DNA of 36,168 nucleotides from assembly GCA_013140495.1 (NCBI GenBank), contig JABFSR010000056.1, positions 1-36,168 on the forward strand, in the 5' to 3' direction. This stretch comes from Verrucomicrobiota bacterium. Its GTDB lineage: Bacteria > Verrucomicrobiota > Verrucomicrobiia > Limisphaerales > JADLHS01. Under the pieces are notes generated by a model. It was not told the DNA's origin. It saw only the letters and a program-made list of their open reading frames with translations, and searched no databases. Positions 1 through 8,021 of this stretch are shown here, one piece after another (position 1 is the stretch's first letter; the number at the start of each line of letters is the position of its first letter). The position numbers and the translations under genes were made by a program.

Positions 1-796
1 TCGCAAAGTTCGTCTTTCCGCACGCGCTCGGAAATGCAGCGGCAACAAAAGTCTTCTCACCCGTCGGTGATTCCACTCCGAGAATCAGCATGTGTTCGGC
101 AAGCCAGCCTTCCTTGCGCCCCAGGTACGAGCCAATGCGCAACGCGAGACATTTCTTTCCGAGCAAGACATTGCCGCCATAATTTGAGCCGACGGAAATG
201 ATCGCGTTGTCGTGAGGGAAGTGCGCAATGAAACGCCGATCCGGATTCACGTCCAACATGCAATGCAGGCCGCGATTGAAATTCGAGCTGTCACCAAGCT
301 GCTCATAAGCCACGCGGCCCATGCGCGTCATGACCCTCATGCTCAACGCCACGTAGATTGAATCCGTCAGTTCGATGCCCACCTTGGTCAGCGGCGAACC
401 CGGCGGTCCCATGAGATACGTCACCACATACATCGTGCGTCCCCGCATCCCTCCATCACACAACGCCCGGAGCTTGGCGTACATTTCGCGCGGCAGCATC
501 CAATTGTTGGTCGGCCCGGCATCCTCCTCCGTTTCAGTGCAGATGAACGTGCATTGCTCCACGCGCGCCACGTCGTTGGAATTGGAACGGTGATAGTAAC
601 AACCCGGAAGCTTCTTTTGATCGAGCCGCACGAGCACGCCGTCCTTCACAGCCTGCTCGGTGAGAAAATCCTTTTCCGCCTCCGACCCATCACACCAGAA
701 CACTTGCTCCGGTGCGCAGAGTTTCGCCTGGGATTCCACCCAGGCAAGGACCGCGGGATTCGTGGTGTTACATCTGCCAAAAGTCATTTCGCTCAT
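1..796 (-). CDS. pckG: Phosphoenolpyruvate carboxykinase (GTP), N-terminal 265 residues, cut by window edge
   Basis: Cytosolic enzyme converting oxaloacetate + GTP to PEP + CO2 + GDP, the entry step of gluconeogenesis. Reading the minus strand from the ATG at 796 gives 265 residues with no stop before the window edge; the family is usually about 600 residues, so somewhat under half is present. Visible family motifs: Arg in SNDVARVE (~78), GRTMYVV and MGPPGSPLTKVGIELTDS (~119-146), the substrate loop YGGN (206-209) followed by LLGKK, EHMLILG with the metal-site His (~235), and the P-loop FPSACGKTN (255-263) with its reactive Cys (259). All expected N-terminal catalytic residues are present, so it looks functional. 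A GGAAGG lies 12 bases before the ATG; a second in-frame ATG at 787 is possible. Divergent from the export operon at 1082. Confidence 0.95.
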   Translation of the reverse strand, partial: MSEMTFGRCNTTNPAVLAWVESQAKLCAPEQVFWCDGSEAEKDFLTEQAVKDGVLVRLDQKKLPGCYYHRSNSNDVARVEQCTFICTETEEDAGPTNNWMLPREMYAKLRALCDGGMRGRTMYVVTYLMGPPGSPLTKVGIELTDSIYVALSMRVMTRMGRVAYEQLGDSSNFNRGLHCMLDVNPDRRFIAHFPHDNAIISVGSNYGGNVLLGKKCLALRIGSYLGRKEGWLAEHMLILGVESPTGEKTFVAAAFPSACGKTNFA

Positions 797-1081
797 AAAG
801 TTCTTGAACCTTCCAAGGTGCGAAACATGACATAGCGTTGTTGTCGAGGAAACAGCAATCGCAAGTTTGGCCAAGCAAGGATAAACGTTTGCCAATAAAA
901 GTGTCGGAACGCGTCAGAGCACCGGTGTGCTTGGCAATGACTGCATCCAAGTATCTCCCCGGTGCTGGTTGTTACAAGTAACACACATCTTCTTCCTCCG
1001 GAAGTCCGTGACGAATTGAACATTGCGCTGTCGGATTGGTCTGCATATAAGTCACTCGTTCACTCGACGGACAACAAGGTC
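797..1081. other. Divergent intergenic region without a recognised gene
   Basis: About 285 bases between the divergent starts of pckG and the export operon. The plus reading frame of the next gene stays open back to a GTG at 962, but the stretch 962-1081 codes for an unconvincing 40-residue prefix ahead of a normal signal peptide, so I treat it as non-coding. It must hold the promoters of both genes; no convincing -35/-10 pair was found by eye. Confidence 0.5.
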
Positions 1082-3265
1082 ATGATCACGGGGAAAACTT
1101 TATCGCGGTCGCGAAACATCCGGAGACAATGCACCCGGCTGCTTCTCGCGGGATTTCTTGGGTTGAATCTTTCACTCCCGCCGGCCTTTGCCGCGCTCCA
1201 GTTCGACGTCTTTCTTGGCTATGACGGAGCCGTGCGCGAGGCAAGCTGGTTTCCGGTCGTTTGCGAAATCAAGAATGACGGCCCGCCTTTCGTGGGCGTG
1301 GTCGAGGTGTCGCCGGGCGATTTTGGCAAAGGCCAGACGATGCAGATGGCCGTGGAACTTCCAACCGGCACGCTTAAACGCATCGTCATCCCGGCATTTG
1401 CCAGTGGTCGTTACCAATCGCTCTGGAATGTCCGTCTGTTGAACGAGCGTGGCAAGGTCATGGACGAAAAACCGGCGGAGCGACCGCGTCGCCAGGTGGG
1501 CTGGGAAATCCCCATGATCGGTTCGCTCTCACGAACAGCCAGCGGCGCACCGACACTTCGTCCCATCAAGCGGGATCAGGCCGACGCGCAACCCGTCGCG
1601 GCGCGCTTCCAGACGAGCATCTTCCCCGACAATCCGCTCGTGCTCGAAGGTCTCGATGCAATCTATCTCAGTTCGGAAGTTGCCACTCAACTGCGGTCCA
1701 CACAGGTCCAGGCGCTGTTGTCCTGGATGAATGCGGGCGGTCACCTCATTGTGGCCGTTGAGCAAATCTCGGATGTCACCGCGTCGCCCTGGTTGAAAGG
1801 TGTGCTGCCTTGCGAGCCGAAGGAACTCCGTGTGCTGCCAAGTCATCCAGAAATTCAAGAGTGGTTGCGCAGCGGCGGCTGGGGCACAAATTCATTTTCA
1901 AAAAACAGGAACAAGAACATCCCGAACGTCTCCCAACCCGCCGATCATCCCGATCAGCCATTTGCAGATCTGCCTCACGACCCGGCATTCGAGATAGCGG
2001 AACTACCCGTCCTGACCAGCACCCAGCGCGACGGACACGTGGTCCTAAGTTCCGGTGAAACACCCCTCATTGTCACAGCAAATCGCGGGTTGGGCCGGGC
2101 CACGGCGATGATGTTCAGCCCCGAACGCGAACCGCTCAAGTCATGGAAGAATCTGCCGACGTTCTGGTCAAAAGTGGCCGAAGTGCCCGGTGCGTTTTAT
2201 GTGTCATCCGACATCAACAACGGTTACGGCCAGAGCGCGGATGGGATTTTTGGCGCAATGATTGACAGCCGCCAGGTTCACAAACTCCCGATCACCTGGC
2301 TGCTGCTGATGCTGCTCGTTTACCTGCTTGTCATCGGCCCGCTGGACCGTTGGTGGCTCAACAAAATCAACAGGCCCATGCTCACGTGGATCACCTTCCC
2401 CTGCTACGTCGTTTTCTTCTCGCTGCTGATTTATTTCATCGGGTACAAGCTGCGCTCGGGCGAAAGCGAATACAACGAACTGCACGTGGTGGACGTGTTG
2501 AAAAACGGCGATCACGTTGAAATGCGAGGCCACACCTACGCCTCGCTTTACTCGCCCGCAAATCAAAGATTCCCACTTGAAAGCAAAAACAAGTACGCCT
2601 CGTTGCGCGGAGAGTTTCTCGGCAGTGGCGGCGGTCATGGCGCTGATCGTACGGATGTCATGCTCAATGGCGACAACTTCAAGGCGGAAGTGTTCGTGCC
2701 GGTATGGACGAGCCAGCTTTACGTGAGCGACTGGTGGAACAGCGCGCCTCCACCGTTGGACGTGCAGGTGAAACCGCAGGCGGATGGCTGGCAGGTGATC
2801 GTCCAAAACAAGACAGACCGGGCCATCAAACTCGCGCAAATCGCCATCCAGCCGATGATCTATCGTCTCGGCGAAATCCCCGCCGGCCAGTCGAAGACAT
2901 TCACCGTGACGGCGAACGATGGGACCGATATCCGCACCTTCGTTCAGCAGCACGCGCCGGAATTTTTCACAGCAGTGCAGCAACGCCAGTATGCCTTCGG
3001 CAAAAGTCAGGGCGGCCAGATCAATGACCTGACCAATGCAACCATGGCCGCCTCGTTCATCCAGCAAACCGGCAATCAGGATTACAACAGCTTCGTCGTA
3101 CCGGCCGGCCTTGACCTCACACGCTCCGTCGAGCACGGCAACGCCGTATTGCTGGCGTGGATGGAGGATTTTTCACCTGTGAAAGGAATGAACCAGTTTA
3201 CCCCGCGGCGCGGATTCAAACACACGCTTTGGCGCGTCCCGGTGCCGATAAGTCCACAGCCTTGA
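1082..3265 (+). CDS. Membrane-anchored protein with amidotransferase-like fold, partner of ABC exporter
   Basis: 727-residue protein of unknown function. The chosen ATG at 1082 starts a classic signal peptide: an Arg-rich n-region, then LLLAGFLGLNLSLPPAFA with likely cleavage after ~37. Residues ~38-150 look like a beta-sandwich. Around 215-300, LEGLDAIYLSS followed by LSWMNAGGHLIV resembles the class I glutamine-amidotransferase-like fold without an obvious catalytic Cys. Two membrane segments lie at ~401-420 and ~432-455, followed by a ~270-residue C-terminal domain. Such proteins commonly sit beside ABC-2 exporters, and an ATPase (3787) and permease (4766) follow. The last residues (SPQP) and the stop codon lie inside a repeat array beginning at 3251, so the native C-terminus may have been replaced. 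Function in export is inferred from context only. Confidence 0.75.
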   Translation: MITGKTLSRSRNIRRQCTRLLLAGFLGLNLSLPPAFAALQFDVFLGYDGAVREASWFPVVCEIKNDGPPFVGVVEVSPGDFGKGQTMQMAVELPTGTLKRIVIPAFASGRYQSLWNVRLLNERGKVMDEKPAERPRRQVGWEIPMIGSLSRTASGAPTLRPIKRDQADAQPVAARFQTSIFPDNPLVLEGLDAIYLSSEVATQLRSTQVQALLSWMNAGGHLIVAVEQISDVTASPWLKGVLPCEPKELRVLPSHPEIQEWLRSGGWGTNSFSKNRNKNIPNVSQPADHPDQPFADLPHDPAFEIAELPVLTSTQRDGHVVLSSGETPLIVTANRGLGRATAMMFSPEREPLKSWKNLPTFWSKVAEVPGAFYVSSDINNGYGQSADGIFGAMIDSRQVHKLPITWLLLMLLVYLLVIGPLDRWWLNKINRPMLTWITFPCYVVFFSLLIYFIGYKLRSGESEYNELHVVDVLKNGDHVEMRGHTYASLYSPANQRFPLESKNKYASLRGEFLGSGGGHGADRTDVMLNGDNFKAEVFVPVWTSQLYVSDWWNSAPPPLDVQVKPQADGWQVIVQNKTDRAIKLAQIAIQPMIYRLGEIPAGQSKTFTVTANDGTDIRTFVQQHAPEFFTAVQQRQYAFGKSQGGQINDLTNATMAASFIQQTGNQDYNSFVVPAGLDLTRSVEHGNAVLLAWMEDFSPVKGMNQFTPRRGFKHTLWRVPVPISPQP

Positions 3266-3285
3266 GTCCACAGTCCGGAGTCCAC
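3251..3285 (+). repeat. Left heptad array (five 7-bp units, AGTCCNN)
   Basis: Five consecutive 7-mers: AGTCCAC, AGCCTTG, AGTCCAC, AGTCCGG, AGTCCAC. They are the reverse complement of the GGACTNN units found at 3748-3782. The 20 bases 3265-3284 pair with 3761-3780 at 19 of 20 positions (one C/C mismatch at 3271/3774). The array overlaps the end and stop codon of the preceding gene. Confidence 0.85.
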
Positions 3286-3317
3286 GACGCATAACCACAT
3301 CAAGCGAAAGAAATGTT

Positions 3318-3707
3318 ATGGGTAAAATCGAACGGTTTGAAGACATAGTCTCGTGGCAAAGAGCGCGTGAACTGACGCGTGAGATTTACGGCTGTTCAAA
3401 GGTCGGTGCATTTGCACGAGACTTTGGATTGCGCGACCAGATTCAACGTGCATCGGTTTCAACAATGGCGAACATCGCTGAGGGATTCGAACGGGGCGGG
3501 GACAAGGAATTCATCCAGTTCCTCTCCACATCAAAAGGTTCGTGCGGCGAAGTAAGATCACATCTGTACGTCGCTCTTGACCAGAAATACGTCTCACAAC
3601 AGGTTTTTGCCGATCTCTACAGCAAGGCCGACGAAGTCAGCAGACTCATCGGAGGCTTTATGACATATCTCAAGGAATCAGAACTTCGCGGAAGAAAATT
3701 CAAATGA
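3318..3707 (+). CDS. Four-helix-bundle protein (23S rRNA intervening-sequence / S23 family)
   Basis: 129 residues, the normal size for the TIGR02436 family (about 115-130). Diagnostic features are FEDIVSWQRARELTREIY near the start, LRDQIQRASVSTMANIAEGFERG (~38-60, the family signature RAs.SI.aNIAEG), then FIQFLSTSKGSCGEVRSHLYVALD, ending in a Lys/Arg-rich tail. It is predicted all-helical. Relatives include the IVS-encoded proteins of Leptospira 23S rRNA and, more remotely, Avd of diversity-generating retroelements; the biochemical role is not established, though nucleic-acid binding is plausible. Codon use is more AT-rich than the flanking operon, which suggests recent arrival. No strong Shine-Dalgarno. 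It is bracketed by the heptad arrays at 3251 and 3748. No reverse transcriptase or variable repeat is nearby, so a retroelement role here is not supported. Confidence 0.9.
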   Translation: MGKIERFEDIVSWQRARELTREIYGCSKVGAFARDFGLRDQIQRASVSTMANIAEGFERGGDKEFIQFLSTSKGSCGEVRSHLYVALDQKYVSQQVFADLYSKADEVSRLIGGFMTYLKESELRGRKFK

Positions 3708-3747
3708 TCAACAAACTTTCAAACACCAAACCGGCGTCCGCTCGACA

Positions 3748-3782
3748 AGACTCAGGACTTTGGACTCCGGACTCTGGACTTT
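3748..3782 (+). repeat. Right heptad array (five 7-bp units, GGACTNN)
   Basis: Five consecutive 7-mers: AGACTCA, GGACTTT, GGACTCC, GGACTCT, GGACTTT, running into a T tract. It is the inverted partner of 3251-3285. The perfect part of the predicted stem ends at 3780, six bases before the ATPase start at 3787, and no other ribosome-binding sequence is seen there. Confidence 0.85.
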
Positions 3783-3786
3783 TTTT

Positions 3787-4737
3787 ATGAACGATGCCCC
3801 TCCCTTGCCCGCCGTACAAACGTTCGGCCTGACCCGCACCTACGGCGCAATGGTCGCGTTGTCCGGACTCGATCTCACCATCAATCAAGGCGATCTGTTC
3901 GGATTCATCGGCTCGAACGGCGCGGGCAAAACCACGACGCTCCGCATCTTGGCAACATTTCTTGCTCCCACAGCCGGAACCGCCCGGGTGCTCGGGCATG
4001 ATGTCGTCAAGGAAGCTGACGCCGTCCGACACGTAATCGGTTACATGCCGGACTTCTTCGGTGTTTACAAGGACATGGAAGTGACCGAATACCTCGACTT
4101 CTTCGGCGCGTGCTATCGCATTCCCTCAACCCAGCGCGAGAAAACCGTGAACGATGTGCTCGAACTCGTTGGCCTGAGCGAGAAAAAAGGTTCGCTCATC
4201 GGTGCTTTAAGCCGCGGTATGCAACAACGCCTCGGCCTCGCGCGCGTGTTGATTCACGATCCCAAACTGCTACTGCTTGACGAACCTGCGAGCGGCCTCG
4301 ACCCGCGAGCACGCATCGAGATGATGGAAATCCTCCGGGAGCTTCAGCGCATGGGAAAGACCATCATCATCAGTTCCCACATCCTCACGGAACTCGAAAC
4401 CATCTGCAACCGCGTCTGCATCATCGAACGTGGCAAACTGATTTACTCCGGTCCCGTGCAGGGCGTTCGCGATCAAATGTCACAGGGCCGGATCATCTTC
4501 GTCCGCGTCTCCAGCGATCAAGCGCAAGCAGTCACCCTGCTCAAGACGCGACCAGAGATTGCCGAGGTCACCACGCTTGACGGCATCATCAAGATCACAC
4601 TCGCCAGTCAGGACGCCGACCACAGCATCGTGGCAGACACGCTTGTGCGCGGCGGTGCAAAGGTGACGGAACTGCGCGAGGAGGAACTCGGACTGGAAGA
4701 AGTCTTCATGCGCGTGACGCGCGGCGACACGCAGTAA
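3787..4737 (+). CDS. ABC transporter ATP-binding protein (ABC-2 export type)
   Basis: 316 residues; cytoplasmic ATPase powering the permease encoded next. Motifs in order: Walker A GSNGAGKTTT (~42-51), an acidic residue in the Q-loop place (YMPDF ~87-90, as in many ABC-2 exporters), signature LSRGMQQR (141-148), Walker B LLLLDEP (161-167), SGLD D-loop, and switch His in SSH (198). A ~75-residue C-terminal extension from ~235 resembles the regulatory tail of Nod/CcmA-type exporter ATPases. The ATG at 3787 is chosen because Ala/Pro-rich residues then lead directly into the fold; the frame is open upstream into the heptad repeat (TTG 3760), which would encode a meaningless DSGLWTFF prefix. The permease follows after 28 bases. 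Substrate unknown. Confidence 0.9.
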   Translation: MNDAPPLPAVQTFGLTRTYGAMVALSGLDLTINQGDLFGFIGSNGAGKTTTLRILATFLAPTAGTARVLGHDVVKEADAVRHVIGYMPDFFGVYKDMEVTEYLDFFGACYRIPSTQREKTVNDVLELVGLSEKKGSLIGALSRGMQQRLGLARVLIHDPKLLLLDEPASGLDPRARIEMMEILRELQRMGKTIIISSHILTELETICNRVCIIERGKLIYSGPVQGVRDQMSQGRIIFVRVSSDQAQAVTLLKTRPEIAEVTTLDGIIKITLASQDADHSIVADTLVRGGAKVTELREEELGLEEVFMRVTRGDTQ

Positions 4738-4765
4738 GCGGAGCTCAGAGAGCGGAGACCGAATT

Positions 4766-6442
4766 GTGAACGTCCTGCCCGTCATCAGCCGCGAACTCCG
4801 GGCGCAGGCACGGCAGCCGATGACACACGCCTTGAGATTGCTCGCTGTGGGCGGGCTGTTGTTCGGCGGCTCGTGGTTCGTTGCAAACAATGCGCTGGCT
4901 CTCAACCTGAATCAGAATGTCGGGCGCGAACTGTTTCAATTCCTCCATCTGGCGCTCTTTGTCTCCATCTGCCTGATCGTTCCGTTCAGCGCGGCAGATT
5001 GCATCAGCATGGAGCGACGCGAAGGCACTCTGGGTCTCCTGTTCCTTACTCCGCTGCGGGCGCGGGACATTGTAATGGCAAAAGCTTTCGCGCATGGTTT
5101 TCGCACGATGGGTCTCATCATCGCGGTAATTCCAGTATTCGCGGTTTCCTTCCTGATGGGCGGTGTGAGCTGGCAACAGGTGGTCGTGTCGTTGCTTGTC
5201 AATTTCAGCGCGGTCTGCATCACGCTTGGGATGTCCATGATTGCATCAGCATCGAACAAGCAATGGATGCGGTCGCTGGTCATAACATTTCTGCTTTCAG
5301 TGTGCGTGTTGAAGTTGATGGCTTACGTGTGCGGCGTCTTGGTCGTATCAAATGCGGTCAAGTCTCCAAATGGAGGGCCTACGACCAACACCAGAGCCTT
5401 CAGATCGATCAACGTTTCTCTCGTAATCCGACAAGCCTATTATTCAGGTCATCTGAAAATGAATTGGCAAACAATGACAATAATCGGAACTGAGGCTGCC
5501 GGTCTCGCTTCATTGTCGCCACTTAGCGGGCGCACGGGACTTTCTGCTTTCGGCGGTGATCTCTTGAGTTCGATCGCAGAAATATCCGGGATATCACTCT
5601 TGTTGCTCTTTGCCGCCGTAATACTTGCCGCTCGTCGAGTCCGACGTGTCTGGCAGGAAGAACCACCCTCGGCCCGGCAGGTGTGGATTCAGAAAAAGTT
5701 TTTCACTCCGGTGATGGGTCTGGACTTTTATCGGAAATGGATGCGGCGTCTGCTCGAACACAATCCCATTGGCTGGCTGGAGCGGAGGACGTGGCAGGGA
5801 CGGCTGCTGACGTGGATATGGTTTGCAATCATCATCTCGGTTTACAGCATGTTGCTGACGGATGGAACTTTCCTCCAGGGCGCCCTTCCGCTTGAGGAAA
5901 TCATGGGTTGGCTGATGGCGTTGACGATTGCGGCGACAGCCTCGGGCAGTTTCCGTCGCGAACGCGAAACAGGCGTGCTCGAATTACTGCTCGTCGCTCC
6001 ACTCCACACGCATCAAATCATCTGGGCAAGGTTGCGCGGAATTTGGGGACAGTTCGCTCCTGCATCGGTCACCTTCCTGCTCCTGTGGCTTTATGTGTCA
6101 ACATTTGTTCCGCATGAGTCGCAGGCTGGAGGCATCGCCGCGCTGTTCGTCACGCTGTTCACCGTCCCCGCCATCGGGCTTTACTTTTCACTACGGTGCA
6201 AAGGATTCACCGGCGCGTTTGTATGGACATTGATCTGTGGTGTGGCAGTACCCAAACTCGCCGCACTGGTCTTGGGGGTGCTGCTCTCGATTTATCAAAT
6301 CCCGATTGATGCCGATCTGTTTTTCGGATTGATGACGATGGGAGCGCCTGCTGTTCAAATGATCATGGCTTCTTTGCTTCTTCACCGTTTATGGAAGCGT
6401 CTTGAAACCCGCTCGTTCACATTGGAGCGTGCGATCAATTGA
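4766..6442 (+). CDS. ABC-2 type permease, double-length (two fused halves)
   Basis: 558-residue integral membrane protein starting at GTG 4766 (GGAG about 10 bases upstream). It appears to hold two permease halves. The first starts with VISRELRAQARQ and contains ERREGTLGLLFLTPLRARDIVMAK (~80-105), a coupling-helix-type motif. The second starts near residue 315 (NPIGWLERRTWQGR) and contains the parallel RRERETGVLELLLVAPLHTHQIIWARL (~390-415). Each half has about six hydrophobic segments. One polypeptide may therefore supply the whole membrane channel instead of a homodimer. Its partners are the ATPase at 3787 and the anchored protein at 1082. It probably exports or assembles an envelope component; the substrate cannot be read from sequence. 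A terminator follows at 6465. Confidence 0.88.
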   Translation: MNVLPVISRELRAQARQPMTHALRLLAVGGLLFGGSWFVANNALALNLNQNVGRELFQFLHLALFVSICLIVPFSAADCISMERREGTLGLLFLTPLRARDIVMAKAFAHGFRTMGLIIAVIPVFAVSFLMGGVSWQQVVVSLLVNFSAVCITLGMSMIASASNKQWMRSLVITFLLSVCVLKLMAYVCGVLVVSNAVKSPNGGPTTNTRAFRSINVSLVIRQAYYSGHLKMNWQTMTIIGTEAAGLASLSPLSGRTGLSAFGGDLLSSIAEISGISLLLLFAAVILAARRVRRVWQEEPPSARQVWIQKKFFTPVMGLDFYRKWMRRLLEHNPIGWLERRTWQGRLLTWIWFAIIISVYSMLLTDGTFLQGALPLEEIMGWLMALTIAATASGSFRRERETGVLELLLVAPLHTHQIIWARLRGIWGQFAPASVTFLLLWLYVSTFVPHESQAGGIAALFVTLFTVPAIGLYFSLRCKGFTGAFVWTLICGVAVPKLAALVLGVLLSIYQIPIDADLFFGLMTMGAPAVQMIMASLLLHRLWKRLETRSFTLERAIN

Positions 6443-6464
6443 TGTGACTACATCTTGAAAGCTA

Positions 6465-6495
6465 AAAGGTCGTCATCTCAAAAAGGACGGCCTTT
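6465..6495. terminator. Hairpin between convergent genes, likely bidirectional terminator
   Basis: AAAGGTCGTC (6465-6474) pairs with GACGGCCTTT (6486-6495), ten pairs with one G-U type mismatch and an 11-base A-rich loop. It lies between the permease stop (6442) and the aldolase stop (6517), with A/T-rich flanks on both sides. Confidence 0.6.
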
Positions 6496-6516
6496 CGCGT
6501 TCACAGACGGTGTGTG

Positions 6517-7575
6517 TTAGGCCACCGTTATCTCCTTGTCCAAATACACGTCCTGAATCGCGTTGAGCAATTCGATGCCTTCGGCCATCGGACGTTGAAA
6601 TGCTTTGCGGCCGGAGATGAGGCCGGTGCCGCCGGCGCGTTTGTTGATCACCGCCGTCTTCACGGCAGCTTCGAGATCGCCCTTGCCCTTGGATTCGCCA
6701 CCGGAATTGATCAAGCCCGCGCGACCCGCGTAGCAGTTCAAAACCTGATACCGGCACAGATCAATCGGATGATCGGACGACAGCTCCGAGTAAACCTTGT
6801 CGTGGGTCTTGCCGTATTTCTCGATGGCCTTGTAGCCGCCGTTGTTCTCCGGGAGCTTCTGCTTGATGATGTCGGCCTGAATGGTGACGCCGAGATGATT
6901 CGCCTGGCCGGTGAGATCGGCGCTGACGTGATAATCCTTGTCCTTCGTCTTGAAGGCATTGTTGCGCAGGTAACACCAGAGCACCGTGGCTAGACCGAGT
7001 TCATGCGCGCGTTTGAACGCGATGCTCGTCTCTACGATCTGCCGCGCGGATTCCGCCGAGCCGAAATAAATCGTCGCACCCACCGCCGCCGCGCCCATGT
7101 TCCACGCCTGTTCGACCTGCGCGAAATAAATCTGGTCGAACTTGTTCGGGCACGTCATGAGTTCGTTGTGATTCAACTTCACCAGAAACGGGATCTTGTG
7201 CGCGTATTTGCGCGACACCATGCCGAGCACGCCGAGCGTGGAGGCCACGGCATTGCAACCGCCTTCGACGGCGAGCTTCACGATGTTCTCGGGATCGAAG
7301 TAGATCGGGTTCGGAGCAAAGCTGGCGCCCGCCGAATGCTCGATGCCCTGGTCCACCGGCAATATGGAGAGGTAACCCGTGCCACCGAGGCGACCGGTGT
7401 CGAACATCTGTTGCAGACTGCGCAACACCTGTGGATTACGGTCAGTAGGCGCGAAGACGCGATCCACGAAATCCGGCCCGGGCAGATGCAGCTTTTCCTT
7501 GGGAACGGTTTTGCATTGGTGGTCGAGGAGCGCCTTGGCGGAATCGCCGAGGAGCTTGATGATCTTGGTGCTCAT
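6517..7575 (-). CDS. fbaB: Class I fructose-bisphosphate aldolase (FbaB/DhnA type)
   Basis: 352 residues, matching the ~350-residue E. coli FbaB family of Schiff-base aldolases that interconvert fructose 1,6-bisphosphate with glyceraldehyde 3-phosphate and DHAP in glycolysis and gluconeogenesis. Visible: [15 protein letters not shown] (69-83), typical of the DeoC/LacD barrel; [11 protein letters not shown] (130-140); GATIYFGS (166-173); [10 protein letters not shown] with the candidate Schiff-base Lys238; and the phosphate-binding INSGGES / [12 protein letters not shown] near the end. ATG at 7575; no clear Shine-Dalgarno. It is monocistronic and convergent with the export operon. Together with pckG it adds a second gluconeogenic enzyme to the window, though the two are not co-transcribed. 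Confidence 0.93.
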   Translation of the reverse strand: MSTKIIKLLGDSAKALLDHQCKTVPKEKLHLPGPDFVDRVFAPTDRNPQVLRSLQQMFDTGRLGGTGYLSILPVDQGIEHSAGASFAPNPIYFDPENIVKLAVEGGCNAVASTLGVLGMVSRKYAHKIPFLVKLNHNELMTCPNKFDQIYFAQVEQAWNMGAAAVGATIYFGSAESARQIVETSIAFKRAHELGLATVLWCYLRNNAFKTKDKDYHVSADLTGQANHLGVTIQADIIKQKLPENNGGYKAIEKYGKTHDKVYSELSSDHPIDLCRYQVLNCYAGRAGLINSGGESKGKGDLEAAVKTAVINKRAGGTGLISGRKAFQRPMAEGIELLNAIQDVYLDKEITVA

Positions 7576-7805
7576 GGTTCAATTTCAATTTCAGTCGGCG
7601 GCTGGCAAAGTGACGAGCTGGCCGCCCATTCAATGCTGAAACAATAGGAACTCTTGGTCCGAGTAGCCTCCCCGTTATTGGCAATGAGCAACCGGAAATT
7701 GCTAAGGGTGTGGGTGTGAAATCATTCTGCACAGTTGGCACATTGCCAAAGCCGTGGGGTTAGAGATCGGTTGCCAATGCGCGATTGGGAGGCTAGTTTC
7801 TGCGC

Positions 7806-8021
7806 GTGAGCATTGAAACGGTTCAACAGATGTCGCGCAGCGAAAAGCTCAAGCTGATGGAACTGCTGTGGGAACAGTTAAGCCGCCCCGACGAAACTTT
7901 CGAGTCGCCTGCGTGGCACGCGAAGGAATTAGGCGCAACTGAACAACGTCTGGCAGAGGGCAAGGAACAGGTGATGGATTGGGAGGCGGCGAAAAAGGTA
8001 CTGCGTCGTTGGTTTGAATGA
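7806..8021 (+). CDS. Addiction module antitoxin-like protein (PF09720/TIGR02574)
   Basis: 71 residues starting at GTG 7806. The N-terminal half, IETVQQMSRSEKLKLMELLWEQL, then SPAWHAKEL and the C-terminal QVMDWEAAKKVLRR, are the hallmarks of the putative addiction module component family (usually 65-80 residues) that pairs with ParE/RelE toxins. Its TGA overlaps the ATG of the downstream toxin frame (ATGA at 8018-8021), the usual translational coupling. The toxin frame is interrupted, so this antitoxin may be an orphan. About 230 bases upstream contain no other gene and should carry its promoter. Confidence 0.85.
   Translation: MSIETVQQMSRSEKLKLMELLWEQLSRPDETFESPAWHAKELGATEQRLAEGKEQVMDWEAAKKVLRRWFE

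Larger units (their letters stand above)
3251..3782 (+). mobile_element. Putative IVS-like mobile unit: four-helix-bundle gene between inverted heptad arrays
   Basis: A ~530-base unit made of a left heptad array, one small gene and a right heptad array in inverse orientation. It lies between two genes of an otherwise compact ABC export operon. Known: the TIGR02436/S23 four-helix-bundle family was first found inside intervening sequences of 23S rRNA, whose ends are complementary and fold into a stem. Inference: this is a related unit that moved into a protein operon. No transposase and no clear target duplication are visible, so mobility is unproven. Confidence 0.5.

Noticed and set aside
962..1081. 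Extended start (GTG 962) for the amidotransferase-like protein
   Set aside because: It would put 40 non-hydrophobic residues ahead of a standard signal peptide; ATG 1082 fits secretion.
2204..3136. 310-codon minus-strand frame opposite the amidotransferase-like gene
   Set aside because: Antisense shadow; the plus-strand protein has a signal peptide and two membrane helices in the right places.
3318..3707. Diversity-generating retroelement suggested by an Avd-related four-helix protein
   Set aside because: No reverse transcriptase, template repeat or variable repeat anywhere in the window; the protein is closer to the 23S-IVS group.
3760..3786. TTG start for the ABC ATPase inside the heptad array
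   Set aside because: The extra residues are simply the repeat translated; ATG 3787 gives a normal ATPase N-terminus.
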